The notes beneath the pieces are model-generated. The model did not search any database. It worked only from the letters and a program-made list of their open reading frames with translations, and was not told where the DNA came from. From Psychromonas algicola (lineage in GTDB: Bacteria; Pseudomonadota; Gammaproteobacteria; Enterobacterales; Psychromonadaceae), in assembly GCF_004378355.1 (NCBI RefSeq), contig NZ_SNUB01000002.1, positions 1 to 64,000 on the forward strand: a stretch of DNA of 64,000 nt. Direction: 5' to 3'. The position numbers and the translations under genes were made by a program. Below, in pieces: positions 63,095 to 64,000 of the stretch (within the stretch, counting starts at the first letter, position 1; every line of letters starts with the position of its first letter).

Positions 63095-63748
63095 ATGGCT
63101 ATTTATTCCGCTGTCGAAATCCCTTTTGATTACCGTAATACATGCTGGTTCTGTGGTGAACCAAGTGATAAAAAAATTAAATTTCCTCAACACGAATATG
63201 AAATTAATATTCTTGATCATCAACCGCTTAGTTTACCAAGCTGCAAAGAGTGTGCAGGTATTGTGAAGCGCTCTGCTTTCCCTTCTATTTATGGTTACCG
63301 AGATGCGGTCAAGCAAGCCTTAGCAACTAAGCACCAAAAAGTCCTTAGTATTGGCTCTAATTGGACTAAAAGAGAGTTAGAAGAATCTGAACTAGAGGGA
63401 AGTGCGTTCGAAGGTTTTAAGCGTAGTGCTTGGCCTATGTTTGAAATGATGCAAGCACGAATTAATTACCAAGGTTGGCCGTTAGTTATTAACAATAATT
63501 TATTAGAAGTGGATAGTAATAATGAAAGCTTTGAGTTTGATGGGGTTAAATATGTGTCATTAGATGATGCCGTCACACATGCAGTTAAAACTTTCTTTTT
63601 AGACGAAGCTTTGTTTACACGTGTATTAAGCGTATTAGGTAAGAATAAATTTAGCCAAGCAATACGTTTATGCCGTTTGTATCCTAATTTAACGCCTAAA
63701 ACACGTGAAGAAGTTTTTCTAGAAATACTTGATAGCATCGGCATTTAA
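63095..63748 (+). CDS. Zinc-ribbon-type hypothetical protein
   Basis: The 217 residues (ATG at 63095) contain CWFCGEPSDKK and later CKECAGIVKRSAFPS, two Cys pairs (CxxC and CxxC) about 30 residues apart that could form one zinc site. The remainder is helical, with AIRLCRLYPNLTPKTREEV near the end. It resembles short marine hypothetical proteins but no family is recognised. A TTG at 63089 would add two residues. It is followed by a palindromic element. Confidence 0.75.
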   Translation: MAIYSAVEIPFDYRNTCWFCGEPSDKKIKFPQHEYEINILDHQPLSLPSCKECAGIVKRSAFPSIYGYRDAVKQALATKHQKVLSIGSNWTKRELEESELEGSAFEGFKRSAWPMFEMMQARINYQGWPLVINNNLLEVDSNNESFEFDGVKYVSLDDAVTHAVKTFFLDEALFTRVLSVLGKNKFSQAIRLCRLYPNLTPKTREEVFLEILDSIGI

Positions 63749-63789
63749 ATGGAATGGTATTTAAAGAAAGTGGCATTTAAAAAATAATC

Positions 63790-63954
63790 TAATACCAATC
63801 ATAGTAAGTAACTGATCTATTTTACTTGTTAAAATGGCTTATTTTTTCGTTGTAAGTTTCGTAAAGGGAACAACCATTTACATCAACTTACGCCTCAAAC
63901 TAAGCTATTTTTCCAGCGCAAAATTTAGATCAGTTATTTAATACAATTGGTATA
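63790..63954. mobile_element. Palindromic MITE with IS630-type ends
   Basis: The element starts TAATACCAATCATAGTAAGT and ends in ATTTAATACAATTGGTATA, whose reverse complement TATACCAATTGTATTAAAT is similar for about 30 bases (both halves continue with AACTGATCTA). The inner halves also pair loosely (AAATGGCTTATTTTT... with AAATAGCTTAGTTT...), so the whole is a long imperfect hairpin of about 165 bases. No ORF is present. The TAATACCAATC end is shared with the IS630 end at 103-120. It lies 10 bases before the last gene's start. Confidence 0.75.
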
Positions 63955-63964
63955 AGGAATCGAT

Positions 63965-64000
63965 ATGACAGACAAAGCAAAACCTACAGAAGCTGAAGTA
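63965..64000 (+). CDS. Start of a gene running off the window
   Basis: ATG at 63965 with AAGGAAT at 6 bases upstream opens MTDKAKPTEAEV. The frame is open to the end. The strong ribosome site supports a gene, but 12 codons are too few to name it. Confidence 0.5.
   Translation, partial: MTDKAKPTEAEV

Overview
The window reads as chromosomal DNA from a low-GC marine gammaproteobacterium, most like Psychromonas or a close Vibrionales/Alteromonadales relative. This is inferred from gene content (hemCDXY, rpoZ-gmk, a Cys-rich DapB tail, DUF2956, DUF2860, DUF3820, a CsrB RNA with many GGA motifs) and AT-rich spacers; no species call is possible without a search. No rRNA, tRNA, CRISPR array or integrase gene was seen.

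Layout. 1-4.3 kb: the tail of an IS630-type element, then hemC-hemD-hemX-hemY. 4.4-7.1 kb: a small dual-specificity phosphatase and a large two-part metal permease with a His-rich 39-bp tandem repeat, preceded by a near-perfect Zur box. 7.1-16.5 kb: housekeeping genes (glutaredoxin, YeeZ-like protein, yrbG, rpoZ, gmk, trhO, TetR, HAD phosphatase, EamA exporter with divergent MocR regulator) and a remnant of a formate/nitrite channel gene. 16.5-23.2 kb: a DUF2860 protein, a tightly packed operon of YHS protein, membrane protein, two ATP-grasp proteins and an MFS-like exporter, then a chemoreceptor. 23.3-26.9 kb: dapB with three extra tandem copies of its own 3' end, DUF2956, a Cys-rich protein, a short CobW-type GTPase and yicC.

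27-39.1 kb is an accessory island after yicC: a coiled-coil protein, then a leftward defence operon mrr-hsdR-hsdS-ATPase-HNH-hsdM. The ATPase/HNH pair resembles Septu (PtuA/PtuB) and lies inside the type I restriction-modification operon with 4-bp and 1-bp overlaps. This is the strongest candidate for an unusual system in the window. Behind it lie small proteins (an HTH-like regulator, a 51-aa and a 44-aa basic/acidic pair, a Cys-rich membrane protein).

39-64 kb: homocysteine methyltransferase, PPOX-like flavoprotein and VOC protein with a divergent TetR and two clear operators; an MFS protein with a long helical-repeat tail; cupin, VOC, CmcJ/NvfI-like oxygenase, TetR, LysR/azoreductase, aminotransferase/AraC with two direct-repeat sites; a TRAP transporter in the order P-M-Q; a 936-aa protein joining a DMT-type permease to a glycine-betaine-type binding domain; MATE, FrnE-like DsbA, NifW-like and Gre-like proteins; the CsrB regulatory RNA; a zinc-ribbon hypothetical protein; and a palindromic MITE whose ends match the IS630 end at the left edge.
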